From assembly GCA_003452275.1 (NCBI GenBank), contig DMIT01000226.1, positions 4,559-11,039 of the forward strand: a DNA stretch of 6,481 nucleotides, written 5' to 3'. The translations under genes and the position numbers were made by a program. A model generated the notes under the pieces. That model had not been told where the DNA came from. It saw nothing but the letters and a program-made list of their open reading frames with translations, and searched no databases. Shown here one piece after another: positions 1 to 5,974 of the stretch. Position 1 is the first letter of the stretch. Every line of letters starts with the position of its first letter. The DNA comes from Rhodospirillaceae bacterium. Lineage in GTDB: Bacteria > Pseudomonadota > Alphaproteobacteria > Micavibrionales > Micavibrionaceae.

Positions 1-137
1 AAATCTTCGGGATACGGGACATAGGAAAACCCCAGCGGTCGCACATGCGCAATTCCATCCGTCTCGATCAAAGCAACATCCACCCCGTCCAGCGAAGTGC
101 CGGACATCAGGCCGATAGCGTTGGAATATACGGACAT
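1..137 (-). CDS. anmK: Anhydro-N-acetylmuramic acid kinase, N-terminal fragment (3' end lies outside the window)
   Basis: Read on the minus strand from the ATG at 137-135, the first 45 residues begin MSVYSNAIGLMSGTSLDGVD and run to the window edge without a stop. The GLMSGTSLDGVD block (residues 9-20) is the N-terminal glycine-rich nucleotide-binding signature of AnmK. This cytoplasmic enzyme phosphorylates and opens 1,6-anhydro-MurNAc to MurNAc-6-phosphate during peptidoglycan recycling. The start is supported by AAGGTG (plus-strand 144-149), 6 nt upstream, and by the motif lying close to the N-terminus as in the family. The gene is divergent from tyrS, an arrangement I recall from other alphaproteobacteria. 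Only about an eighth of a usual (about 370-aa) AnmK is visible, so the catalytic Asp and the rest cannot be checked. The left repeat of the GIY-YIG cassette begins 18 nt upstream of the start codon. Confidence 0.93.
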   Translation of the reverse strand, partial: MSVYSNAIGLMSGTSLDGVDVALIETDGIAHVRPLGFSYVPYPED

Positions 138-155
138 TTTATGCACCTTTTCCCC

Positions 156-187
156 TGTCATCCTGAGCAACGCGAAGGATCTCTCTT
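156..187 (+). repeat. Left 32-nt inverted repeat flanking the GIY-YIG gene (hairpin-forming)
   Basis: The repeat starts TGTCATCCTGAGC and ends CGAAGGATCTCTCTT. It matches the reverse complement of 526-557 at 27 of 32 positions. Bases 160-180 fold into an imperfect hairpin: five outer pairs (160-164 with 176-180), a tandem G·A/A·G mismatch (165·175, 166·174), two inner pairs (167-173, 168-172) and an AAC triloop. Sequences of this type (TGTCATTCTGAGCG...CGAAGAATCT) are, from general knowledge, very common dispersed intergenic repeats in many bacterial phyla. Read in the frame of the neighbouring gene it gives the familiar spurious peptide CHPEQREGS. Confidence 0.85.
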
Positions 188-239
188 TTCAAAGCCCGAA
201 CTCTTCTTTAATCTGCGGATAACAGGAATAGAAATTTCT

Positions 240-527
240 ATGAACCATCATTACTACATCTATATGATGACAAACAAGTCACATGCTGTCCTTTATACGG
301 GCGTGACCAATAATTTATCGCGCAGATACTATGAGCATCAGAATAAGCTACTCGAAGGCTTTACCAAAACTTACAATGTTACAAAACTTGTTTATTTCGA
401 ATATTTCACAGACATTACCTACGCCATTGCACGCGAAAAGCAGATAAAAGGCTGGAAACGCGCCAAAAAAGATGCTTTGATAGAAATATTAAACCCTGAA
501 TGGCGTGATTTATCTTCTGACTTGTAA
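240..527 (+). CDS. Small GIY-YIG domain endonuclease-like protein (UPF0213 / UvrC N-terminal-like family)
   Basis: This 95-aa single-domain protein has the GIY-YIG fold signature. The first strand is YYIYMM (residues 5-10, the 'GIY' position). The second is LYTGVTNNLSRR (18-29, the 'YIG' position reading YTG, followed by the conserved arginine). Then come YEH (31-33), GFTKTYN (40-46), AREKQIKGWKR (64-74, with candidate metal-binding Glu66) and NPEWRDL (85-91). Its length is normal for the stand-alone family, often misannotated as 'excinuclease ABC subunit C'; biological function is unknown. I chose ATG 240 because homology starts there; AGGA at 224-227 is a distant but possible ribosome-binding site. 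The frame stays open upstream to an ATG at 141 and on to 45, through the left repeat, but that extension looks like repeat and antisense anmK. The stop codon (525-527) overlaps the right repeat by two bases. Hand-counted GC is about 37%, lower than sampled stretches of tyrS and the AsmA gene (roughly 45-55%), consistent with acquisition. Confidence 0.9.
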   Translation: MNHHYYIYMMTNKSHAVLYTGVTNNLSRRYYEHQNKLLEGFTKTYNVTKLVYFEYFTDITYAIAREKQIKGWKRAKKDALIEILNPEWRDLSSDL

Positions 528-557
528 GAGAGATTCTTCGCTACGCTCAGAATGACA
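526..557 (-). repeat. Right 32-nt inverted repeat flanking the GIY-YIG gene (hairpin-forming)
   Basis: Read on the minus strand this is TGTCATTCTGAGC followed by GTA and GCGAAGAATCTCTCTT, the inverted counterpart of 156-187. The hairpin at 533-553 has the same geometry as the left copy: five outer pairs, tandem G·A mismatches, two G-C pairs and a three-base loop (GTA). Differences from the left copy are three loop bases plus one C-G to T-A pair swap. The repeat begins inside the GIY-YIG stop codon and ends 17 nt before the tyrS start, so it lies in the tyrS 5' leader or promoter zone. Confidence 0.85.
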
Positions 558-574
558 GATAATTGAGATAAGAC

Positions 575-1828
575 ATGACCACATTTAAATCGGATTTTTT
601 GAATATTATGCAGGAACGCGGGTTTATTCACCAATGTTCCAACTTTGACGGGCTGGATGCGCTTTTGGCATCAGGCAGCCAAAGTGCATATTGCGGGTAT
701 GACCCGACGGGGAAAAGTCTGCATGTCGGTCATATGGTATCGATGATGATGCTGCACTGGTTCCAGAAATGCGGTCATAAGCCCTATACTCTGGTCGGCG
801 GTGCAACGGCAATGATTGGTGATCCGTCATTTAAGGATAAGACACGCCCGTTGCTGACGATTCCTGAAATCGATGCCAATATTGCCAGCATCCAACAAAG
901 TTATTCCTCTTTCATCCACTACGGCAACGGCAAGTCCGATGCGGTGATGGTCAATAATGCCGACTGGATTCTGAAACTGAATTACATGGAATTCCTGCGC
1001 GATTACGGAACGATGTTTACCGTCAACCGCATGTTGTCGTTTGACTCCGTCAAACTGCGCCTTGAACGCGAGCAACCACTGACCTTCCTTGAATTCAACT
1101 ATATGATTATGCAGGGCTATGACTTCCTGCACTTGCACCAAACCCATGGCATCTCTTTGCAACTTGGCGGATCTGACCAATGGGGCAATATGATTAACGG
1201 TGTTGATCTGGCACATAAGAAAATCGGCAAAGAATTATTTGTCCTGACAGTGCCGCTGATTACCACCGCATCGGGTGCCAAAATGGGCAAAACCGAAGGC
1301 GGGGCGGTATGGCTGCGCGCCGATATGACATCGCCCTACGATTACTGGCAATTCTGGCGCAATACCGAAGACGGCGACGTGGGCAAATTCCTGAAACTAT
1401 TCACCCTGTTGCCGATGGACGAAATTGCGCGGCTGGAAAAACTGGATGGTGCCGCGATCAACGATGCCAAAAAAATTCTGGCATTCGAATGTACCAGAAT
1501 CCTGCATGGCGAGGCCGCGGCCATTGACGCTGCGGAAACCGCACGGAAAACGTTTGAACAGGGCGGCGTCGGCGACAATCTGCCGACCATTACCATCACC
1601 GAAGACGACCTGAAAACAGGTGTCACCGTGATTGATGCGCTGCGCATGGCTGGACTGGTCGAGAGTAACGGCGAAGCCAAGCGCCTGATTCAAGGTGGCG
1701 GGGCAAAGGTCAACGATCAGGGCGTGACCGATGGTACGATCTTATTGACGATTGCTGACCTGACAAATGACGGTTATATCAAATTGTCATCGGGTAAGAA
1801 AAAGCATGCTCTCATTCGTACAGCATGA
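575..1828 (+). CDS. tyrS: Tyrosine--tRNA ligase (class I, TyrRS)
   Basis: This cytoplasmic enzyme activates tyrosine with ATP and charges tRNA-Tyr. The 417-aa length is normal for bacterial TyrRS. The Rossmann catalytic domain shows YCGYDPTGKSLHVGH (residues 39-53, with the HIGH-type motif HVGH at 50-53), GGATAMIGDPS (75-85), and the tyrosine-binding segment FNYMIMQGYDF (174-184, with Tyr176, Gln180, Asp183). LGGSDQWGN follows (197-205), then the KMSKS-type loop KMGKT (236-240), the variant I associate with alphaproteobacterial TyrRS. The C-terminal S4-like RNA-binding domain covers about 348-417, with VESNGEAKRLIQGGGAKVND at 362-381. The ATG at 575 is preceded by a modest purine-rich TGAGATAAG (564-572). 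The leader is constrained by the right repeat of the GIY-YIG cassette, which ends at 557. No T-box or other leader structure is evident. The gene ends 6 nt from the stop of the convergent AsmA-like gene, with no terminator between. It appears intact. Confidence 0.98.
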   Translation: MTTFKSDFLNIMQERGFIHQCSNFDGLDALLASGSQSAYCGYDPTGKSLHVGHMVSMMMLHWFQKCGHKPYTLVGGATAMIGDPSFKDKTRPLLTIPEIDANIASIQQSYSSFIHYGNGKSDAVMVNNADWILKLNYMEFLRDYGTMFTVNRMLSFDSVKLRLEREQPLTFLEFNYMIMQGYDFLHLHQTHGISLQLGGSDQWGNMINGVDLAHKKIGKELFVLTVPLITTASGAKMGKTEGGAVWLRADMTSPYDYWQFWRNTEDGDVGKFLKLFTLLPMDEIARLEKLDGAAINDAKKILAFECTRILHGEAAAIDAAETARKTFEQGGVGDNLPTITITEDDLKTGVTVIDALRMAGLVESNGEAKRLIQGGGAKVNDQGVTDGTILLTIADLTNDGYIKLSSGKKKHALIRTA

Positions 1829-1834
1829 CAAGCT

Positions 1835-4800
1835 CTAATTATTATAGGCTCTTTTTTTGACAGGTTGTATTGGCCTGTCATCATCCGAGGAATTATCTTC
1901 GAATATATTTTTATTGCTCTCGAAGAAAATCGACCTTAAGAAACCGGGCGTTAAAACCGAAAGCGGATTGAGGAAGACAGTCGGGTCATTCGATTTTCCT
2001 GTCATGGCATAAGTCGCAGCAATGACCCCGCCATCCTTACCGCCGGTCAACAGGTTACCGATCAATGGGATTTTGCTGAACAAACCGTTAATTTCGGACA
2101 TCGGCACGAAAGTACCGCTGACATCGATGCTTCCTTTATCCTGATTGATATTGCCGCCAAACGTCAGGCCGATGGATGCCCCCGCGGTGCGTCCGTTGCG
2201 CAGGGCGATGACACGTCCCGATTTCGTTTCTTTCCATTCAAAGTCAGTTTTCAGATTTTCAAACTCGATGCCTTTGTTCTGAAGAAGTTCCGTCAGTCCG
2301 GACAAAGAAAATAAATTAATCAATTTTGCCAATATCGGCGCGCGTATGACGGTAAAATTTTTGATGATGCCGCGGCCTGTTATATCATTGATCCCGCCAC
2401 CTTTGATTTGTGTGCCGCGAATATCCATCTGGCCGCCGATCATCTGGTCATATAAATCGAGCGCCTTTAATGCGCCGCCGGCATTATCGGATTTTATCTG
2501 CAATTTTGTCTGGCCTTTTTCATCAGGCGTTAAAGAAACCGATACTTTCCCGCCCGGGAAATTGCCGTTCAGATCAAGAAACGCGACATCTCCGGCGGCG
2601 GTCGTTTTCAAAGATACGTTTGGCGATAACAACAGATGGTCGGCCTTATCTCCGGTTTTCATCTGCGCGACCTTGACCGTGGCATTGACGATAGAAGTGT
2701 CGGGAGAACGATCTTTATCCGCCCCGCCGCTTAAAAACGGGCGCGCATCCAGTTGCTTTCCGGTAATGACGACATCGAAAACATCCGGTGATGTCTGTGT
2801 GAAATCAAGGGCGAAATTATTCGCGCCCGCCAATGTCACGTTTGAAAATTTTCCGCTTTTGACATCGTTTTCTTTGCCAACACGACCGAACGCAATATTT
2901 CCCGTGGCATTGCCGCCTTTATCCGCTCCATTTTTGTCAATGGTGATTTTCAAATCTTTGACATGGCGCACTTCACCTTTTTGAATCAGGATATTGGCAG
3001 TGGCCTGACCACCCTGCCCTGTTTTCTTTTTATATTTGAACGGAGAAAATTGCAGCGTAATAGGTGTCAAATCGGCATTGATCGCAACGGTTTCGTCATC
3101 ATTTTTATTTTGCTGATATTCAACCGTCACCGGTACATCGCCATCCATAAATTGATCCAGATGAACGCCGAATTTTTCACGAAGCGCTTTATTGGCGATG
3201 ATATTGGCCTTGGCACTACTTAAAAATGGAGCCGTCGCGGGGTCGATATATTGTAGATAAGTCAAATCGATCGGTTGATGATTCAATGCCCCCTTCCCCG
3301 ATACGCTCACCGCGCCATCCTTAACGATCAGGCTATATGGGCCACCGGTCAAATCCATCCCATGCACGATGGCCGGCAATAATACATCATTCAATTTGGC
3401 ATCGACCACAACTTTTACATCATCTTTCGGCAAGTCTTTCAACGCCGGAAAAACCACTTTGGCATTTAATGTGGTTGTCCCTTTTACTTTAGCCGGATCA
3501 ATACCAACCTGTTCGCCCAGATTGATCGGATCAAGATGGATATAATCCAGAACCGTCGATACATTGCCGCCTAAATCCGCATCGATCACCACGTCACCGA
3601 CTGCTGTGGGGTGGGTCAGATGGGTGATACTCACCTTTGCGCGACTGACATCCATATCACCCAGTTTTCCCGACTGAATGTCCAACATCAGCGTATCGTT
3701 CTTCAAACGGGCGGTGCCTTTGGCATTGGTTGCGGGATATAAAGGCGGCTGATAATCGGCGGTCAGATTCTCGAATGCCCATGACGCGTCCAATTCTTCC
3801 GGATTCACATTGGCAATGTTATTCAGATCAATCGGGACATAGACACTGAAATTGGTAATTTTCGCGCCACTCAATCGTTTGACCAGCCAATCGGCGGCAA
3901 TGCTGTCCTTCATATTATCAGGCCATAAATTGTGGATCTCGTCAAAAGTCAGTTCGGGAACCTGCAACGTCAATCCGAAGATATAAGACGTATCGGATGC
4001 GACTTTCTCTCCCTTCAATTGCAAAGTACGGTTATTGATATCGATATGCGTATCATGCAACATGATCTTATTGGATTGCTTATCATAAGAAATATGCGCT
4101 TCCAGTTTGGAAAATTTCAGCGGTGATTGATACAGACCATCCAGACTAAATTGCCCCTGATCCGATGCAATATCGCCCTCCAGTTTCAACAGATTCCAAT
4201 CCTTATCCAAAGATGCTTCGGTCTTGCTCTTGACGATAAACTCCAACCCTTTCTGGCTTTGAACGGGCAGGAATAAACGAGCCAAAGTCGAAATATTGAT
4301 CTTGTCAATCTCGCTATAGAATTGAACAGATTTATCTTCAGGGGATCTGACCACCAGAAAAGACAGATTGGTGGGAGAATCTTTTCCTTCTTGATAACGG
4401 GCTTCCATCGTGAACTGATTTTCTTCACGTAACAATTCAAAATCCAGATCGGGAATATTCCACCCCGCGCCAGATTCTTCGTCGATAATCACGATATGCG
4501 CATTATCGACGGAAAATCTTTGCAGTTTTGAAAGTGGCTGGATCTGCGGGTAATCGGGGAGCGTCCCCCCTTGAAATAAAGCCTCGCCCAGTTCTTTGAA
4601 AGTCGTTTTGACATCTGCCGATGAAGTAGCAAGGGCCGTGTCATTTTGCGGTGTATTATTGACCAGCAAATGCACACCACCATTTTTCGCACGATATAAT
4701 TTGATTGTTGCATCTTTCACGATGACGGCCTCGGGGTGAATCTTGCCGATAAATAACGGAGCCTTGGCAATACGGATACCCAATTGCGGAACGTTTAAAA

Positions 4801-5089
4801 CAGGTTTGGAATTCTCGGATAATTTGACACCGCTCAGCCCGATTGAAATCGGCCCGTTAAATTCTGGCCATTCGGCAACGATGCTGTCAAAATGGAAATC
4901 CGTCGTCTGGTCAGGCGACACCAACGCCTCTTTCACGGCATCGGCGGCAAAAGTGATATCGACCGGCCCCTGCGAAAATTTCCAGAACAAAACACACATC
5001 GTCGCCAGTAACAGCAGGACGAGTGCCACCAGTATTTCAAAAAATACAAGCGTGGTACGATGGCAAAATTTCAGGACAGGGATAATCAT
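1835..5089 (-). CDS. AsmA/YhdP-family envelope protein (DUF3971 plus AsmA-like C-terminal domain), 1084 aa
   Basis: This is a large inner-membrane-anchored periplasmic protein. An N-terminal transmembrane helix (about residues 14-36, rich in F/L/V) follows a short basic N-terminus, placing residues 37-1084 in the periplasm. The long middle is beta-rich and repetitive in character, as in YhdP/TamB-type bridge proteins; WLVKRLSGAKITNFSVYVPID (401-421) is typical of the DUF3971/YhdP region. The C-terminal AsmA_2-like domain (about 885-1058) is clear: TGRGIIKNFTVIRAPILAKL (904-923), LFSLSGLTELL (926-936), TFVPMSEINGLFSKIPLIGN (993-1012), LLTGG (1013-1017) and NPLSVLTPGF (1041-1050). A charged tail ends at 1084. 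Known members move phospholipids between inner and outer membrane or affect outer-membrane assembly; a similar role here is inference. The start is fixed: an in-frame TAA lies four codons upstream of ATG 5089, and the next Met (31) is inside the membrane helix. No Shine-Dalgarno is visible. The gene is divergent from bcp and appears intact. Confidence 0.92.
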   Translation of the reverse strand: MIIPVLKFCHRTTLVFFEILVALVLLLLATMCVLFWKFSQGPVDITFAADAVKEALVSPDQTTDFHFDSIVAEWPEFNGPISIGLSGVKLSENSKPVLNVPQLGIRIAKAPLFIGKIHPEAVIVKDATIKLYRAKNGGVHLLVNNTPQNDTALATSSADVKTTFKELGEALFQGGTLPDYPQIQPLSKLQRFSVDNAHIVIIDEESGAGWNIPDLDFELLREENQFTMEARYQEGKDSPTNLSFLVVRSPEDKSVQFYSEIDKINISTLARLFLPVQSQKGLEFIVKSKTEASLDKDWNLLKLEGDIASDQGQFSLDGLYQSPLKFSKLEAHISYDKQSNKIMLHDTHIDINNRTLQLKGEKVASDTSYIFGLTLQVPELTFDEIHNLWPDNMKDSIAADWLVKRLSGAKITNFSVYVPIDLNNIANVNPEELDASWAFENLTADYQPPLYPATNAKGTARLKNDTLMLDIQSGKLGDMDVSRAKVSITHLTHPTAVGDVVIDADLGGNVSTVLDYIHLDPINLGEQVGIDPAKVKGTTTLNAKVVFPALKDLPKDDVKVVVDAKLNDVLLPAIVHGMDLTGGPYSLIVKDGAVSVSGKGALNHQPIDLTYLQYIDPATAPFLSSAKANIIANKALREKFGVHLDQFMDGDVPVTVEYQQNKNDDETVAINADLTPITLQFSPFKYKKKTGQGGQATANILIQKGEVRHVKDLKITIDKNGADKGGNATGNIAFGRVGKENDVKSGKFSNVTLAGANNFALDFTQTSPDVFDVVITGKQLDARPFLSGGADKDRSPDTSIVNATVKVAQMKTGDKADHLLLSPNVSLKTTAAGDVAFLDLNGNFPGGKVSVSLTPDEKGQTKLQIKSDNAGGALKALDLYDQMIGGQMDIRGTQIKGGGINDITGRGIIKNFTVIRAPILAKLINLFSLSGLTELLQNKGIEFENLKTDFEWKETKSGRVIALRNGRTAGASIGLTFGGNINQDKGSIDVSGTFVPMSEINGLFSKIPLIGNLLTGGKDGGVIAATYAMTGKSNDPTVFLNPLSVLTPGFLRSIFFESNKNIFEDNSSDDDRPIQPVKKRAYNN

Positions 5090-5181
5090 CAGAATTATTT
5101 ATATGGGTTGCGGTGATAGAACTTGACTTGAGTCGGAATTGGTACAATTTTTACACAAAAGAGAACGGAAAGGAACATCAA
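5090..5181. promoter_or_regulatory. Divergent promoter region between the AsmA-like gene and bcp
   Basis: These 92 nt must drive both genes. On the plus strand TTGACT (5123-5128) and TACAAT (5143-5148) resemble -35 and -10 boxes, but the 14-nt spacer is shorter than usual. A clear Shine-Dalgarno AAGGAA (5170-5175) sits 6 nt before the bcp ATG. On the minus strand TATAAA (5103-5098) is a good -10-like box placed so that transcription would begin almost at the AsmA-like ATG; no matching -35 is evident. No operator palindrome (for example for OxyR) is recognisable. The role follows from gene arrangement; the boxes are weak evidence. Confidence 0.4.
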
Positions 5182-5649
5182 ATGCCGTTGAATATTGGCG
5201 ACAAAGCCCCGAATTTTAAAGCCGAATCCGACACAGGCGAAACTTTTTCGCTTTCGTCCCTTAAAGGTAAGCCATTTGTGCTTTATTTTTACCCGAAAGA
5301 TGACACGTCCGGCTGCACCGCCGAAGCTTGCAGTTTCACCGAAAATATCAAAGCTTTTGATAAATTGGGCGTGACCGTTCTGGGCGTATCGAAAGACAGT
5401 CTCGAAAAACACGCAAAATTCCGTAAAAAATACGATCTCAAATTCCCTCTCCTCTCCGATGCCGATGGCACATTGTGCGAAGCCTATGAGACATGGATCG
5501 AAAAATCCATGTATGGCCGCAAATATATGGGCATCGACCGCGCCACGTTCTTAATTGACGCCGACGGCAAAATCCAATCCCTCTGGCGCAAAGTCAAAGT
5601 CCCGGGCCATATTGAGGCGGTATTGGAAGCGGTAAAAGAAGTGGCTTAA
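5182..5649 (+). CDS. bcp: Thioredoxin-dependent peroxiredoxin, Bcp/PrxQ type
   Basis: This cytoplasmic atypical 2-Cys peroxiredoxin reduces hydrogen and organic peroxides using thioredoxin. The 155-aa length is normal for Bcp. The protein opens with GDKAPNF (6-12) and has FVLYFYPKDDTSGCTAEACS (32-51). The peroxidatic Cys45 lies in the PxxxTxxC active site (Pro38, Thr42), and the resolving Cys50 is five residues on, the hallmark of the PrxQ/Bcp alpha class. The conserved active-site Arg120 is in DRATFLID (119-126). A further Cys99 has no assigned role. I chose ATG 5182 because of the AAGGAA ribosome-binding site 6 nt upstream and because family homology begins here. The frame is open to a GTG at 5113, but that extension is not family-like. 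The gene is divergent from the AsmA-like gene. Its message probably ends at the shared terminator 5938-5963, which would place the 43-nt inverted repeat in its 3' untranslated region. Confidence 0.97.
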   Translation: MPLNIGDKAPNFKAESDTGETFSLSSLKGKPFVLYFYPKDDTSGCTAEACSFTENIKAFDKLGVTVLGVSKDSLEKHAKFRKKYDLKFPLLSDADGTLCEAYETWIEKSMYGRKYMGIDRATFLIDADGKIQSLWRKVKVPGHIEAVLEAVKEVA

Positions 5650-5666
5650 GTTGCATCCCTCACTTA

Positions 5667-5715
5667 TCATCCCGACGAAAGCCCGGGAGTGGTTCCGTTC
5701 ATAAACAGAATGACA
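5667..5715 (+). repeat. Degenerate REP-like intergenic unit downstream of bcp
   Basis: The segment has a small stem TCCCG (5670-5674) with CGGGA (5684-5688) around ACGAAAGCC. Its outer ends are TCAT (5667-5670) and ATGA (5710-5713). It resembles the dispersed TCATCCCG-CGAAAG-CGGGA class of bacterial intergenic repeats, known in general terms. There is no T-run after the stem, so it is not a good intrinsic terminator. Its last ten bases, CAGAATGACA (5706-5715), are identical to the outer end of the GIY-YIG right repeat (548-557). Identification as one defined unit is tentative. Confidence 0.4.
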
Positions 5716-5758
5716 CAACCACGAAGACACGAAGGTCACAAAGAATCACAAAGTTTTT
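5716..5758 (+). repeat. Left arm of a perfect 43-nt inverted repeat
   Basis: The arm starts CAACCACGAAGACACGAAGG and ends CACAAAGTTTTT. It is exactly the reverse complement of 5875-5917. Internally it is a degenerate tandem series of 8-10-nt units of the type CACGAAGA / CACAAAGA. Repeats of the ACCACGAAGACACGAAGG type are common dispersed intergenic elements in many bacteria and archaea (general knowledge); their function is not established. Confidence 0.9.
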
Positions 5759-5800
5759 TTGTGTCATACTTGCTCGGTGGTAACAATAAAAGTAAAAAAT

Positions 5801-5828
5801 CTTAGTATTCTTAGTGTGCTTAGTGGTT
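5801..5828 (+). repeat. Third, diverged copy of the CTTNGTG-unit repeat inside the inverted-repeat spacer
   Basis: The copy is built of the units CTTAGTATT, CTTAGTGTG and CTTAGTGGTT, in the same orientation as the right arm (5875-5917). It has three units where the arm has four, with A in place of T or C at the fourth base of each unit. It lies within the 116-nt spacer 5759-5874, in which I see no gene. Confidence 0.6.
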
Positions 5829-5874
5829 CAGAAAATTTTTCACTCCCCTATTTCTATTCAGGATTCCGGCTGAG

Positions 5875-5917
5875 AAAAACTTTGTGATTCTTTGTGACCT
5901 TCGTGTCTTCGTGGTTG
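5875..5917 (-). repeat. Right arm of the perfect 43-nt inverted repeat
   Basis: On the plus strand it reads AAAAACTTTGTGATTCTTTG and ends CTTCGTGTCTTCGTGGTTG; all 43 positions match the reverse complement of 5716-5758. The arms are separated by 116 nt, so a transcript across them could form a very long hairpin. The right arm ends 20 nt before the terminator stem at 5938. Confidence 0.9.
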
Positions 5918-5937
5918 AAGAGCTTTTTAAACGCACA

Positions 5938-5963
5938 AAAAATCCGGCTTTCGCCGGATTTTT
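5938..5963. terminator. Bidirectional rho-independent terminator between bcp and the hydrolase gene
   Basis: AAAAATCCGGC (5938-5948) pairs perfectly with GCCGGATTTTT (5953-5963) around a TTTC loop. The G+C-rich core is TCCGGC/GCCGGA. The plus-strand transcript ends in a run of five U, and the minus-strand transcript in six (from the A-run 5937-5942). It lies 11 nt beyond the hydrolase stop codon, so it clearly serves that gene. It also faces bcp, about 290 nt downstream of the bcp stop. Confidence 0.9.
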
Positions 5964-5974
5964 CATTCAAAAAC

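Larger units (their letters stand above)
156..557. mobile_element. Putative GIY-YIG cassette: nuclease gene bounded by inverted hairpin repeats
   Basis: The 402-bp unit consists of left repeat, a 52-nt leader (188-239), the GIY-YIG gene, and right repeat overlapping the stop codon. No target-site duplication is visible outside the repeats (tcccc on the left, gataa on the right). It sits between two divergent housekeeping genes with only 18 and 17 nt of other sequence on either side. Low GC, terminal inverted repeats and a nuclease-fold protein suggest a mobile or once-mobile unit. Mobility itself is inference: no copy number or empty site can be seen from this window. Confidence 0.45.

Noticed and set aside
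45..239. N-terminal extension of the GIY-YIG gene from ATG 45
   Set aside because: Bases 45-137 are antisense to the clear anmK start and 156-187 is the repeat; family homology begins at 240.
1858..1880. Hairpin TGACAGG / CCTGTCA next to seven T
   Set aside because: The T-run precedes the stem on the plus strand, and on the minus strand the stem is followed by A. Neither strand gives a U-tail, and it lies inside the AsmA-like coding sequence.
2346..2984. 212-aa plus-strand open frame
   Set aside because: It lies fully antisense within the AsmA-like gene, has no recognisable domain, and its composition fits a shadow frame.
5113..5181. Upstream GTG start for bcp
   Set aside because: The ATG at 5182 has a good ribosome-binding site and matches the family N-terminus; the extra 23 residues do not.
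5716..5917. CRISPR array
   Set aside because: The repeats are inverted, consist of degenerate 8-10-nt units, and have no regular unique spacers.
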